From assembly GCA_017557185.1 (NCBI GenBank), contig JAFZAP010000027.1, forward strand, positions 1 through 56,757: a stretch of 56,757 nucleotides of DNA, in the 5' to 3' direction. How positions within the stretch are numbered: the stretch's first letter is position 1; each line of letters opens with the position of its first letter. The notes beneath the pieces are model-generated. The model searched no databases. It saw only the letters and a list, made by a program, of their open reading frames with translations, and was not told the origin of the DNA. This document shows, piece by piece, positions 1-11,747 of the stretch. The DNA comes from Prevotella sp. (GTDB taxonomy: Bacteria > Bacteroidota > Bacteroidia > Bacteroidales > Bacteroidaceae). A program made the translations under genes and the position numbers.

Positions 1-199
1 AAAATAAAATTGTTTTTATTTTGGGAGCTATATACAATTAGACCCTCCGAACTTTTTAGACAAACGAAACAGACGGACAGATGTTTTTTACCCACAGATT
101 CCACTGATGACGCAGATTTTTTTCAACACAAATTCCCGTAAATTATCCGCAAATTTTCATTAATTATTTGTCTGCAAATTTTACGAATTCAGCGAATGA

Positions 200-362
200 A
201 CGAAAGAAATTGAATGATGGAGGGTAGATTCCGCACGCGGAATCATAACGTTTGACAGGTTCGGCACCGACAAACTCGTTTGTCGTGCAGACCCTATCGA
301 ACGTGTGACGATGGTGAGAAACACCATCTCCCCCATCATCCAATTACTTCCGTCTCATTCTT
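200..362. repeat. Palindromic interspersed element, copy 1
   Basis: Imperfect inverted arms of about 25 nt (205-229 and 326-349; the right arm contains CCATCATCCAATTACTTC) enclose smaller hairpins. One is CGACAAAC/GTTTGTCG around 267-284; another is a perfect 7-bp stem GATGGTG/CACCATC at 310-328 with loop AGAAA. The right half matches the element at 1317-1778 closely, so this is a member of an interspersed family. No coding capacity is apparent. Confidence 0.6.
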
Positions 363-797
363 TCTCCGACTCAATGTCTCTCTGTCTAAATTCCTTGATT
401 CCTTCATTCCTTAGAATCATCTAAGATCCGTGGAGAAACTGAGGGGTCAAAAAGTATATAATTACCTTTATTTTTTTCTCTAGCGAAAGTATCTAAAACC
501 GAAGGGTAATCGCATTTCCTGCATTTCCTACACCTGAGCCGCTATGCGAAGTGTAAAGTGCTTCGCACGTGTAAGAACTCAATGGGTTGTCACTCATAAA
601 GCATAGAGTTTTGAGGCATAACTCATAGAGTTTTGACCAAAAACAAGGGCTACGGTCGATGACCTTCGGTTCAATGTGCTTCGCACTGTTCAATGGCCTT
701 CGGCGTTCAAGGCCCTACAGGCGGCTCAATTTTTCACTTTTCACTTTTCACTCTGCACGTAGTGCAGTTGGTGCTACGGGTGCAACTCTTCTGGGAA

Positions 798-980
798 AGC
801 AGTGTCCTAATATAGTGTGCTTTTGCGAAACGTGTGCAGAATCGTGCGGTTTCGCTGCGTTAACGATGGTTAATGTGGCGGGGGGGGAGTGTTTTCGTAT
901 GACTAGAGTAGTGCTTTCGTGTGACCGGAGCAGTGCTTTCGTGTGGCTGGAAGAATGCTCTGAAATGGCTATAGTATTGC
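798..980. repeat. Degenerate 22-nt tandem array (AGTGCT-type core)
   Basis: Roughly nine degenerate units. The equivalent core base falls at 892, 914, 936, 958 and 980, exactly 22 nt apart; earlier units (about 826, 848, 870) are more decayed. The best units read AGTAGTGCTTTCGTG and AGCAGTGCTTTCGTG. The same core type (AGCANTGCT) recurs in the array at 42643-42880. A 22-nt unit is not a multiple of three, so this is not a protein repeat. Confidence 0.65.
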
Positions 981-991
981 CCTAGTTTTGC

Positions 992-1116
992 AAATCAACT
1001 TATTTTAATCAGTAAATTAACTTAATTTGATGAGTAAATTAACTTAATTTGGTAAGTAAAATAACTTAATTTACTGAATAAAATAACTTAATTTACCGAA
1101 CAAATTAAGTTAATTT
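992..1116. repeat. 22-nt-phased array of AAATTAACTTAATTT palindromes
   Basis: Six 15-nt cores start at 992, 1014, 1036, 1058, 1080 and 1102, every one exactly 22 nt after the previous. The consensus core AAATTAA-C-TTAATTT is an odd palindrome (7+1+7). The first core is the most diverged (AAATCAACTTATTTT) and the last has G in the centre. The 7-nt linkers between cores vary (GATGAGT, GGTAAGT, ACTGAAT). The array follows directly on the AGTGCT-type array with nearly the same phase. Confidence 0.85.
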
Positions 1117-1126
1117 ACTTTATCAC

Positions 1127-1157
1127 CTCAATGCTCCAGTATCACCAGAGCATTGAG
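1127..1157. repeat. Perfect 10-bp hairpin after the 22-nt arrays
   Basis: CTCAATGCTC at 1127-1136 and GAGCATTGAG at 1148-1157 are exact reverse complements separated by 11 nt. A run of A follows but no clear T-tract, and there is no gene on either side for it to terminate. The stem contains the GAGCATTG/CAATGCTC core seen in the 22-nt arrays, so it may be a fused or inverted pair of array units. Confidence 0.6.
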
Positions 1158-1316
1158 AAAAACAAATGAGAGGGCTGCTTTTGATGGATGAGATCGTTGT
1201 AAAGACAATCTGAGTAGTAGATTCTTTAAGATTTTAAGACCGCTCGGCTTGCCGCTTGCGTAGTAAAATGGAGCAAGAACTCTTTATTTTACCACAGATT
1301 ACACAGATAACGCAGA

Positions 1317-1778
1317 TTTCTAAGGAACATAGGAATCTAAGGAAAGACATATGAAACAGACGGACATAAGTTTTGCCCACAGATTTCGCAGATTCTCTAA
1401 GGAATGAAGGAATCGGAGGAAACGAATGTCACGAAGGAAATCGGACAATGGAGGGCGATTCCGCGCGCGGAGAGCCTCCCCCCTGCCCGGCCTCCGTCGC
1501 AAATGGGGGATTTGCTCCCCTTTGTGGGGCCGCAGCCACGCCGGTGGCTGCTCTGAAGACCCCAGTCGCCAAGTAGAGGGGTGCTTTACTTCCAGCGTAG
1601 TGCCTCTCTCTGCTGTTTGTCTTAACTTGGCTTCCTCCCTTTTGGGGGGATTAGAGGGGGGCCGCATTTGTCATGACAGCCTCCGTCAGACGTGTAACGA
1701 TGGTGGCAACACCATCTCCTCCATCATCCAATTACTTCCGTATCATTCTTTTCCTTAGATTCCTATGTTCCTTAGAAA
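1317..1778. repeat. MITE-like element with perfect 29-bp terminal inverted repeats
   Basis: Bases 1317-1345 are the exact reverse complement of 1750-1778 (the core of the arm is CTAAGGAACATAGGAATC). Inside lies a second, imperfect inverted pair (about 1435-1460 and 1712-1738) shared with the element at 200-362. A 7-bp stem GATGGTG/CACCATC with GCAA loop sits at 1699-1716. The centre, about 1466-1660, is a GC-richer stretch not present in the first copy. No transposase frame is present, so if mobile it would be non-autonomous. Confidence 0.6.
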
Positions 1779-1978
1779 CATCGGTTTCATTCGTTGAATT
1801 CGAATCATTTGCAGACGAAACTTAAGTTGTTTTATGTTGTTAAAGTTGTTTTTTCCAGAAAATAACATCATGAAGCTAAGTAAGAACGGGGCAAATAGTA
1901 TGTATTTGCAAAAAAAGTAGTAACTTTACACACGAAAACGAGGGGAGGGAGAAATAGAAGTATGTATTGCATTCATAA

Positions 1979-6219
<4,241 letters not shown>

Positions 6220-6233
<14 letters not shown>

Positions 6234-6648
6234 AGAGTTGCTTTTTGAGTTGGGTGTAACTGAGCATTTGCGGCTGTTGCGACCGCAGGTAGCTGGTACG
6301 CACATTCTGCAATGTGCTTGACATGAGCTGAGGATTGCCAACCGACGACAGCGTGGCCGACATGGCCGTTGGCTGTGACTGCCGGGCAGGAACCGAGTAA
6401 ACATAGAAGAAGACTCCTATCAACCAGATGGCAGCAGCCGAGGAGAGTGCTCGCAGCGCTACGAACAACGTGGGCCGCCTCGAACCATTCGGGCAGACAC
6501 GGGAGTCTGCCTCTACGGATTCACCTGAACCATTGCGCATCGAACCTTCAATGCGTTGCATGATGCGCTCCGTCAGTTCGTCGGGGTCGTCGATGACAGG
6601 CGGCTGTTGCGCCTGCAGTCGGCTGAAAAGGTCATCCATCTTATTCAT
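6220..6648 (-). CDS. Small single-pass membrane protein, anti-sigma-like
   Basis: 142 residues. The N-terminal part (MNKMDDLFSRLQAQQPPVIDDPDELTERIMQRI in outline) is acidic and probably cytoplasmic; a transmembrane segment lies at about residues 64-86 (ALRALSSAAAIWLIGVFFYV); the remainder would be periplasmic. The start overlaps the sigma-factor stop by 8 nt and its end overlaps the next gene's start by 14 nt, which points to translational coupling. A cytoplasmic head, one membrane pass and a position right behind an ECF sigma gene suit an anti-sigma role. I see no zinc-binding HxxxCxxC motif and no FecR-type sequence, so the role is inference. Confidence 0.8.
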
Positions 6649-7195
6649 ATCCTAATCGATTAAGTCGTTCGCGAATGGTCTGACGCGCCACATACAGGTT
6701 GCTCTTCACCTGACTGGCCGTGAGACCGGTTACCTGTTCCACCTCCTGCGAGGTGAGTCCCTCCAACAGACTCAGCGTGAACACCAGCCGCTGCTTCGGA
6801 CTGAGTCCTTCGGCCAGCGTGCGGACGATGCTCACCCACTCGCGGTTCTCGAGCTGTCGCTGCGTGCCGCTGTCGGAAGCAAAGTCGCGCAACACCTGTT
6901 CGTCGGCAGGCAGGGCCGCCAGATGCTTCATGCTCCTGAGTCGGTCAAGGCAGAGACGCGAGGCAATGACATAGAGCCATGTTGTGAAAGGACGCCGCGT
7001 GTCGTAATCGCCGAGCCGCTGCCACACGCGCAGGAACGTCTCCTGCACCACGTCCTTCGCCTCTTCCTCGTCGCCCACCATCTTCAGCGCGAGCGAGAAC
7101 ACCATGCGCTGGTGAGCCTGCACGAGCAGTCGGAAGGCATCCTTGTTGCCTTCCCGGCATTGGCTGATGAGTTGTTGGTCGGTGGTAGAGGGCAT
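6641..7195 (-). CDS. ECF-family RNA polymerase sigma factor
   Basis: 184 residues, the usual size for extracytoplasmic-function sigma factors. Sigma region 2 is at about residues 20-90 (MVFSLALKMVGDEEEAKDVVQETFLRVWQRL in outline, the DVVQETFLRVW helix being diagnostic). Region 4 is at about residues 125-182 (LSPKQRLVFTLSLLEGLTSQEVEQVTGLT, then a helix-turn-helix recognition segment SQVKSNLYVARQTIRERL). It redirects RNA polymerase to stress or envelope promoters. It is the first gene of a three-gene overlapping operon, with the membrane protein and lipoprotein as likely signalling partners. I could not see a clear TAnnTTTG promoter upstream. Confidence 0.95.
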   Translation of the reverse strand: MPSTTDQQLISQCREGNKDAFRLLVQAHQRMVFSLALKMVGDEEEAKDVVQETFLRVWQRLGDYDTRRPFTTWLYVIASRLCLDRLRSMKHLAALPADEQVLRDFASDSGTQRQLENREWVSIVRTLAEGLSPKQRLVFTLSLLEGLTSQEVEQVTGLTASQVKSNLYVARQTIRERLNRLGYE

Positions 7196-7451
7196 ATCGC
7201 TTTCTGAGTTTGCTAAATCTATCGTTAAGGGGTGCTATCTATATATAATACGGAGAAGAGGAAAAAAAGTCAAAAAAAAGCCCCACTCCGACTCTCCCCC
7301 GCTCGGCTATGCCGCTTTCAGAGCGATAGCGGGGAAAGAAAGGGGGAGAGAGGAGGTGATTCCACTTATTCTGGAGGCAATGAACTTAGCAAGTGTGGCT
7401 ATTCCAACTCCCCTCCCCTCGGGAGGGGTTGGGGGTGGGTTTCCCCTTTCC
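7196..7451. repeat. Intergenic repeat block: inverted CCCCGCT element and GC-rich module
   Basis: Between the small secreted-protein gene and the sigma operon. An inverted element at about 7294-7355 has outer arms of CTCTCCCC/GGGGGAGAG type and inner arms CCCCGCT/AGCGGGG around CGCTTTCAGAGCGATAGCGG. A GC-rich module at 7404-7440 (CTCCCCTCGGGAGGGGTTGG then GGGTGGGT) is the same as the third module inside the GH2 gene. The sigma operon promoter should be in 7196-7290, but I cannot assign it. Confidence 0.6.
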
Positions 7452-7979
7452 CTACTTGGTGCGGGTGAGCTGAATAGTTTTATTCTTCTCAGTAGTGAAG
7501 TACATGGTCTTTCCATCGGAGGAGAGCCGAAGAAGCATCTCCTGCTTAGTCTTAGGATTGCTCAGCTTGACTGTCTTGCCATCGAACGTATAAGGAGCTT
7601 TCTTGGTATATGACTTGCCTTTCAACTTTCCTGCAACGAGTTTTCGTGCTATCCAAGGCACATCATTGGCTTTTGCCTTTGCATCGTCGTATTTCACAAG
7701 CATGCTCAATTCCAATTCCTTGTCGCTGAGAAACTTCACCGTCATCGTCGTATTGATGGCATCCATCATGGCCTGAACAATCTGGTTGGCTTCCTTCTTT
7801 TCTTCGGCGGTGACATCTTTTTCTTTCTGAACATCTTTGTTGAAGTCGCTTTTGATCTTTTCCATTTCGCCTTTCATCATATTGGCACAATGATAGACCC
7901 TGCCCGACAAAGACCCTTGGGCACTAACTGACAGACTAACAGCAAAGGCAAAGATGCCCATGAAAAGTAACTTTTTCAT
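7452..7979 (-). CDS. Small secreted protein, lipocalin-like beta strands
   Basis: 175 residues with a clear signal peptide (MKKLLFMGIFAFAVSLSVSA, cleavage before QGS). After a charged helical stretch (about residues 35-75, rich in Lys/Glu) come alternating beta segments ('MTVKFLSDKELELSM', 'KKAPYTFDGKTVKLS', 'LRLSSDGKTMYFTTEKN', 'IQLTRTK'). This pattern is seen in small Bacteroidetes lipocalin-like or DUF-type extracytoplasmic proteins, but no family is certain. It lies 42 nt after the double-GH43 gene and in the same direction, so it is probably the last gene of the FAS1/SusCD locus; its function there is unknown. Confidence 0.75.
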   Translation of the reverse strand: MKKLLFMGIFAFAVSLSVSAQGSLSGRVYHCANMMKGEMEKIKSDFNKDVQKEKDVTAEEKKEANQIVQAMMDAINTTMTVKFLSDKELELSMLVKYDDAKAKANDVPWIARKLVAGKLKGKSYTKKAPYTFDGKTVKLSNPKTKQEMLLRLSSDGKTMYFTTEKNKTIQLTRTK

Positions 7980-8021
7980 ACAATCACATTTTTTATAACA
8001 GTGAGAAAATATGATTACTAA

Positions 8022-11000
8022 CTACCGACGGAGAATCTTCAGGGTGCGGGTGGTACCATCGGCAAGCACTTCGCGACGAAGGTAGAGGCCTGGTTGCGTG
8101 GGAGCCTGCGTGCCGAGAGCTGTGCCGTCGATAGTGAAATAGGAAACGGCTGCGGTCGGGGTGACGTCCGGCATACCTTCGGCGAACGGCAGAGCAGGCT
8201 GGTCGATAGCGGTGATAAGCTCCTCGACATTGCTGATCTGCACGGGCTCGATACCGGCATTGGTGGGTTTCACACGCTCGATAGTGCCGTCGTCACGGAA
8301 GGTGAGGCGGTCGACGCATACCTCGCGGTGATAGCCGGGGCCGTCGTTGAGATACTGCGGATTGATGCGGTGATAGACAATGTACCAGTCGTCGGTGCCG
8401 GGAACGTTCACTATGGAGTTGTGACCCGTGCCGTAGATGCGGTTGGCAGCATCCTGAATGATGACGATGGGCTGGCGTGCCACTTGGATGGGGCCTGTTG
8501 GCGACTTGCTGGTGCCGTAGGCAACATGATAGTTGGTTGAGCCAGTGTCATCGACCGACCAGAGGAAGTAGTAGAGTCCGTTGCGATAGAACACGTAGGT
8601 ACCCTCGCGGAAGGCATAGTCGGAGAGCGAGCCGCCCTTAGGTGTGATGACATACTCGCTGCCGACGGTGGAAAGCATGTCGTCGGCCAGCAGACGATAA
8701 CAGAGTTGGCCGTTACCATAATAGAGGTAGGACTGTCCGCTGACAGGATCGGTGAAAACATCGGAGTCGATCATCTGTCCGGCCTGCGAGGTGGTGAAGA
8801 GAGGTTGTGAAGCTGCGCGGAACGGTCCCGTGGGATTCTCGCTGACGGCTACGCCGAGTGTCTTCTTGTTATACGAAGGATTCTGGCCGCTGAAGTAGAA
8901 ATAGTAGCGCCACTTGCCACCCACAAACTTCTCCTCGATGCAGGGTGCCCAGGCATTGCCCGTTGTCCACGACACATCGCCTCCGCGCTGCAGGTTGAGG
9001 ATGGTTCCCTCGTTGGTGAAATTCAGCAGGTCGGGCGACGAGAACACGTCGAACGTATAGCCGCCCCACCCTGTGTAGCCATCGGTGGTGGGATAGACAT
9101 AGAAGCGACCCGTCTTGCGCGAGAAGAGCACCTCGGGATCAGCATGGAAGTCGGGCAGCACGGGGTTGCCGACGGCCTCGACGGTGACCAGATAGTAGTT
9201 CACGGGTCCGTTGCTGCTATGAGCGCGTGCTCCAACCGTGTACATCACAGGGCCTTTCGTGAAGTCCACAGGTTGATTCGGGGAGACAACATCGGCCGGC
9301 GACGAGAAGAACTGCGGGTCGAAGGAAGTGAGGTCGGTAGAGGGATCGACGGGCACATAGATTTCAGCGGGGGTCTGTTCGGTATCGACAGCATCGCCAA
9401 TCACGAGTCCTGTCTGACGGATGCGGGGATTGCGAGCACCCGTAATCTTCGGAGCTGCACTGCCGCCAATGGGGAAATAGCGCAGAAGCCGATCAGTCTC
9501 TTCCGCAGTGATGGGGAGGACGGTGCCGTGACGAGGTGTGAAGGCACCACTGGTACGGGTGTTCTGCACGAAAGTGAAGTTGCTCAAGTCCGGACTGGAA
9601 CAGAACTGGTAGTGTCCTGCGGTGTAGCAGTCGTACATGAGTACCCACGAATCCTGATTGATGAGCTTGAAGACACCGGCACCCTCGACAGCCTCGGTGG
9701 TCTGCTGGAGCGTCGATGTAGGCTCCGACCACTGGCTGCCAAGCGGTTCGCCGGGACGTGCGGTGAGGTAACGAGCGGTAACCTTGCAGATGCCGCCCTC
9801 GCCCTCGTTCTTATAGAAGCCGTGATAGAGGGAGTCGCTCTCGTTGTAGACGATGTCCATATCGATGGTGGCCGAGCCGCGGTCGTAGAAATAGATGGGC
9901 TCGCCATCGAGGTCGGTGAAGTCATCGTTGGCGTAACAGTAGAAGTCCTTATCGAAGGGGATTCCATCGCGACTGCCTGTACGCAGCGAGAAGTAGACCA
10001 TGAAGCGTTGTGCCTCGTTGTCCCAAATGGTCTCGGGTGCCCAGACGCGGATGACCTTCTCGAACATCGTGCCGCGATACTTATCGGGGAAGTGCACGGT
10101 GGAGTGAGTCCAATGAACGAGATCGGAGGATTTCATCATGACGATGCCTCGGTTGGAATCCCATCCTTCAGCACAGCGCATGTCGGTGTTGACCATGTAG
10201 AACATGCCGTCGGGACCACGCAGGATGTGAGGATCGCGCACGCCGCGCTTCAAGGCAATGGAGTCGGCAGCCACGACTCGCCGTCCGTTGTTGAGGGGTG
10301 TGAAATTATATCCGTCGTTGGAGATGGCATAGTAGAGATTCTCGTTGTCGTTGGACGGGAAATAGACAAAAAGATAGTTCTGATAGGGCTCGTGCTCGTG
10401 GAGTGTGATGACGAAATCGCGCGTCAGGCGTGCCTGGCCCTTCAGGATTGTGGCAGTAAGCGTGACGTTGCGTTTCTTCCCTTCAGGAAGTTTCAAGACG
10501 CGTCCCTGGTCGGTAATCCACTCGGGTTCGGCCGACTTCCAGAATACCACGGAGCCGTTCTCGGCAACGGTAGGTAATGCGAGGTCTGTATAGACGTTGT
10601 TGAGATGACCGGGAATGGTCAGCAGAGCCGCATCAGCAGCCACTATCTCCTCGTCGGAAAGCTCAGGAAGTACGCCCACAGGGAACTGGCGTTCGGTTGC
10701 CAGCGACGCATATTGCTGGTCGGTGGGCGTGAAGTGGGCGGTCAGGGTGGCAGTAGCAATGGGGTTGCCATGAGCCGGACGCGTGATGTGTCCATCGGCC
10801 GTGATTACACCGTTGTCGCTCGATGACCACTCAATCTTCAGTTCGCGATAGGTAGCAGGCAACTCAACATCCGACTTCAACTGAGTGAGATCGCCAGGCG
10901 AAAACTCCTGTATGTGACGAATAATGCGCAAAGAGTCTTCGTAGGCGTTCAAGCGCTTGGTCAGTTGAATGAGACGTCCTATCTCGGAAGCATTAATGTC

Positions 11001-11648
11001 CTGATCATAGAGCCGGAAATCACTATAGAGCGCATTGCGAAGATAGGCATCGCCCACATAGCAACTGCGTCCGAGATAGTTCTCGACGGTCTTGCCCACC
11101 TCGCTCGGTTGCAGGCGAATCGTCTTTGAAGCCGAAACACCATTCACATAGAGTCGCACGGACTGATTGCGGCTGACAACGACCACGTGGTTCCACTGTC
11201 CCTTCTGAACCGGGTTCTTAGCAGTTATGCTGAGTTCGCCACTATAGTCGGTCTGGCTGATGGCAAATCGTGTGTCCTTGGCCGAGAAAAAGAGGTAGCC
11301 CTCAGTAGATGAACGGGCAAAACACCACACGAAGTTGCCGTTGTGATCGAGGTCGGCATTCTCGGGAATATAGACATTGAGCGACAAGGAATAATTGCCG
11401 TCGAGCGAGGCTATGACATTGCCGAAAGACTCGCCAAAGTCGAAATAACCGTCGTTGTCGCCCAGACTGAGCACCTGGAGGCCATCGGCATAGGGAATGA
11501 GCTCAGCACCCTGGCAGAGTGATCCCTGATAGGTGGCCGAGGCATCGCTGGTGGAAGAGAAGTCGAAATGAACCAGCGGGGTGATGGTCTGTGCGACGGC
11601 TGTCGTCGCTGCTATCAGCGTGCAGACAAAGAGTAAAATCTGTTTCAT
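8022..11648 (-). CDS. Secreted multidomain enzyme with LamG and two GH43 modules
   Basis: The start at 11648 gives the signal peptide MKQILLFVCTLIAATTAVAQ and about 1208 residues; the upstream ATG adds a non-signal leader. Domains: LamG/concanavalin-like (about residues 25-230); Ig-like linker (about 255-345); first five-bladed GH43 propeller (about 370-690; GVRDPHILRGPDG, RVWAPETIWD, EAVEGAGVF); second GH43 (about 830-1140; LPDFHADPEV, MIDSDVFTDP, FREGTYVF, GTGHNS); and a C-terminal sorting-like tail (YFTIDGTALG ... LKILRR). GH43 enzymes hydrolyse arabinosides and xylosides, so arabinan, arabinoxylan or an arabinogalactan is the likely substrate class. It is separated from SusD by a terminator-like hairpin but has no room for its own promoter, so it is probably expressed by read-through. 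Both propellers keep the acidic residues and could be active. Confidence 0.9.
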   Translation of the reverse strand: MKQILLFVCTLIAATTAVAQTITPLVHFDFSSTSDASATYQGSLCQGAELIPYADGLQVLSLGDNDGYFDFGESFGNVIASLDGNYSLSLNVYIPENADLDHNGNFVWCFARSSTEGYLFFSAKDTRFAISQTDYSGELSITAKNPVQKGQWNHVVVVSRNQSVRLYVNGVSASKTIRLQPSEVGKTVENYLGRSCYVGDAYLRNALYSDFRLYDQDINASEIGRLIQLTKRLNAYEDSLRIIRHIQEFSPGDLTQLKSDVELPATYRELKIEWSSSDNGVITADGHITRPAHGNPIATATLTAHFTPTDQQYASLATERQFPVGVLPELSDEEIVAADAALLTIPGHLNNVYTDLALPTVAENGSVVFWKSAEPEWITDQGRVLKLPEGKKRNVTLTATILKGQARLTRDFVITLHEHEPYQNYLFVYFPSNDNENLYYAISNDGYNFTPLNNGRRVVAADSIALKRGVRDPHILRGPDGMFYMVNTDMRCAEGWDSNRGIVMMKSSDLVHWTHSTVHFPDKYRGTMFEKVIRVWAPETIWDNEAQRFMVYFSLRTGSRDGIPFDKDFYCYANDDFTDLDGEPIYFYDRGSATIDMDIVYNESDSLYHGFYKNEGEGGICKVTARYLTARPGEPLGSQWSEPTSTLQQTTEAVEGAGVFKLINQDSWVLMYDCYTAGHYQFCSSPDLSNFTFVQNTRTSGAFTPRHGTVLPITAEETDRLLRYFPIGGSAAPKITGARNPRIRQTGLVIGDAVDTEQTPAEIYVPVDPSTDLTSFDPQFFSSPADVVSPNQPVDFTKGPVMYTVGARAHSSNGPVNYYLVTVEAVGNPVLPDFHADPEVLFSRKTGRFYVYPTTDGYTGWGGYTFDVFSSPDLLNFTNEGTILNLQRGGDVSWTTGNAWAPCIEEKFVGGKWRYYFYFSGQNPSYNKKTLGVAVSENPTGPFRAASQPLFTTSQAGQMIDSDVFTDPVSGQSYLYYGNGQLCYRLLADDMLSTVGSEYVITPKGGSLSDYAFREGTYVFYRNGLYYFLWSVDDTGSTNYHVAYGTSKSPTGPIQVARQPIVIIQDAANRIYGTGHNSIVNVPGTDDWYIVYHRINPQYLNDGPGYHREVCVDRLTFRDDGTIERVKPTNAGIEPVQISNVEELITAIDQPALPFAEGMPDVTPTAAVSYFTIDGTALGTQAPTQPGLYLRREVLADGTTRTLKILRR

Positions 11649-11675
11649 GCTATTTCGGTGTTGGGTTGAAAAAAT

Positions 11676-11722
11676 GAGGGACGAGGAATAAGAGCCGATA
11701 GGCTTCCAATTCCTCATCCCTC
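11676..11722 (-). terminator. Terminator-like attenuator between susD and the GH43 gene
   Basis: GAGGGACGAGGAAT (11676-11689) and ATTCCTCATCCCTC (11709-11722) pair over 14 bp with a single mismatch; the inner AGCC/GGCT can extend the structure. On the minus-strand transcript the stem is followed at once by six U (11670-11675 region), as in an intrinsic terminator. Only about 27 nt separate it from the GH43 start, too little for another promoter. It probably lowers enzyme expression relative to the transporter genes. Confidence 0.7.
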
Positions 11723-11747
11723 TTAGGTAGCAATAAGTGGCCGACCC

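Noticed and set aside
659-985. 108-codon open frame in the left gene-free region
   Set aside because: It starts in low-complexity repeat DNA and runs through the 22-nt array; no homologous motif or initiation context.
6234-6404. Longer N-terminus for the lipoprotein gene of the sigma operon
   Set aside because: The extension lies within the preceding overlapping gene and hides a clear lipoprotein signal beginning at 6233.
9144-10577. 477-codon open frame on the plus strand opposite the double-GH43 gene
   Set aside because: Same reason: the sense strand encodes clear GH43 motifs; the antisense translation is low-information and rich in Val/Gly/Glu/His typical of antisense frames.
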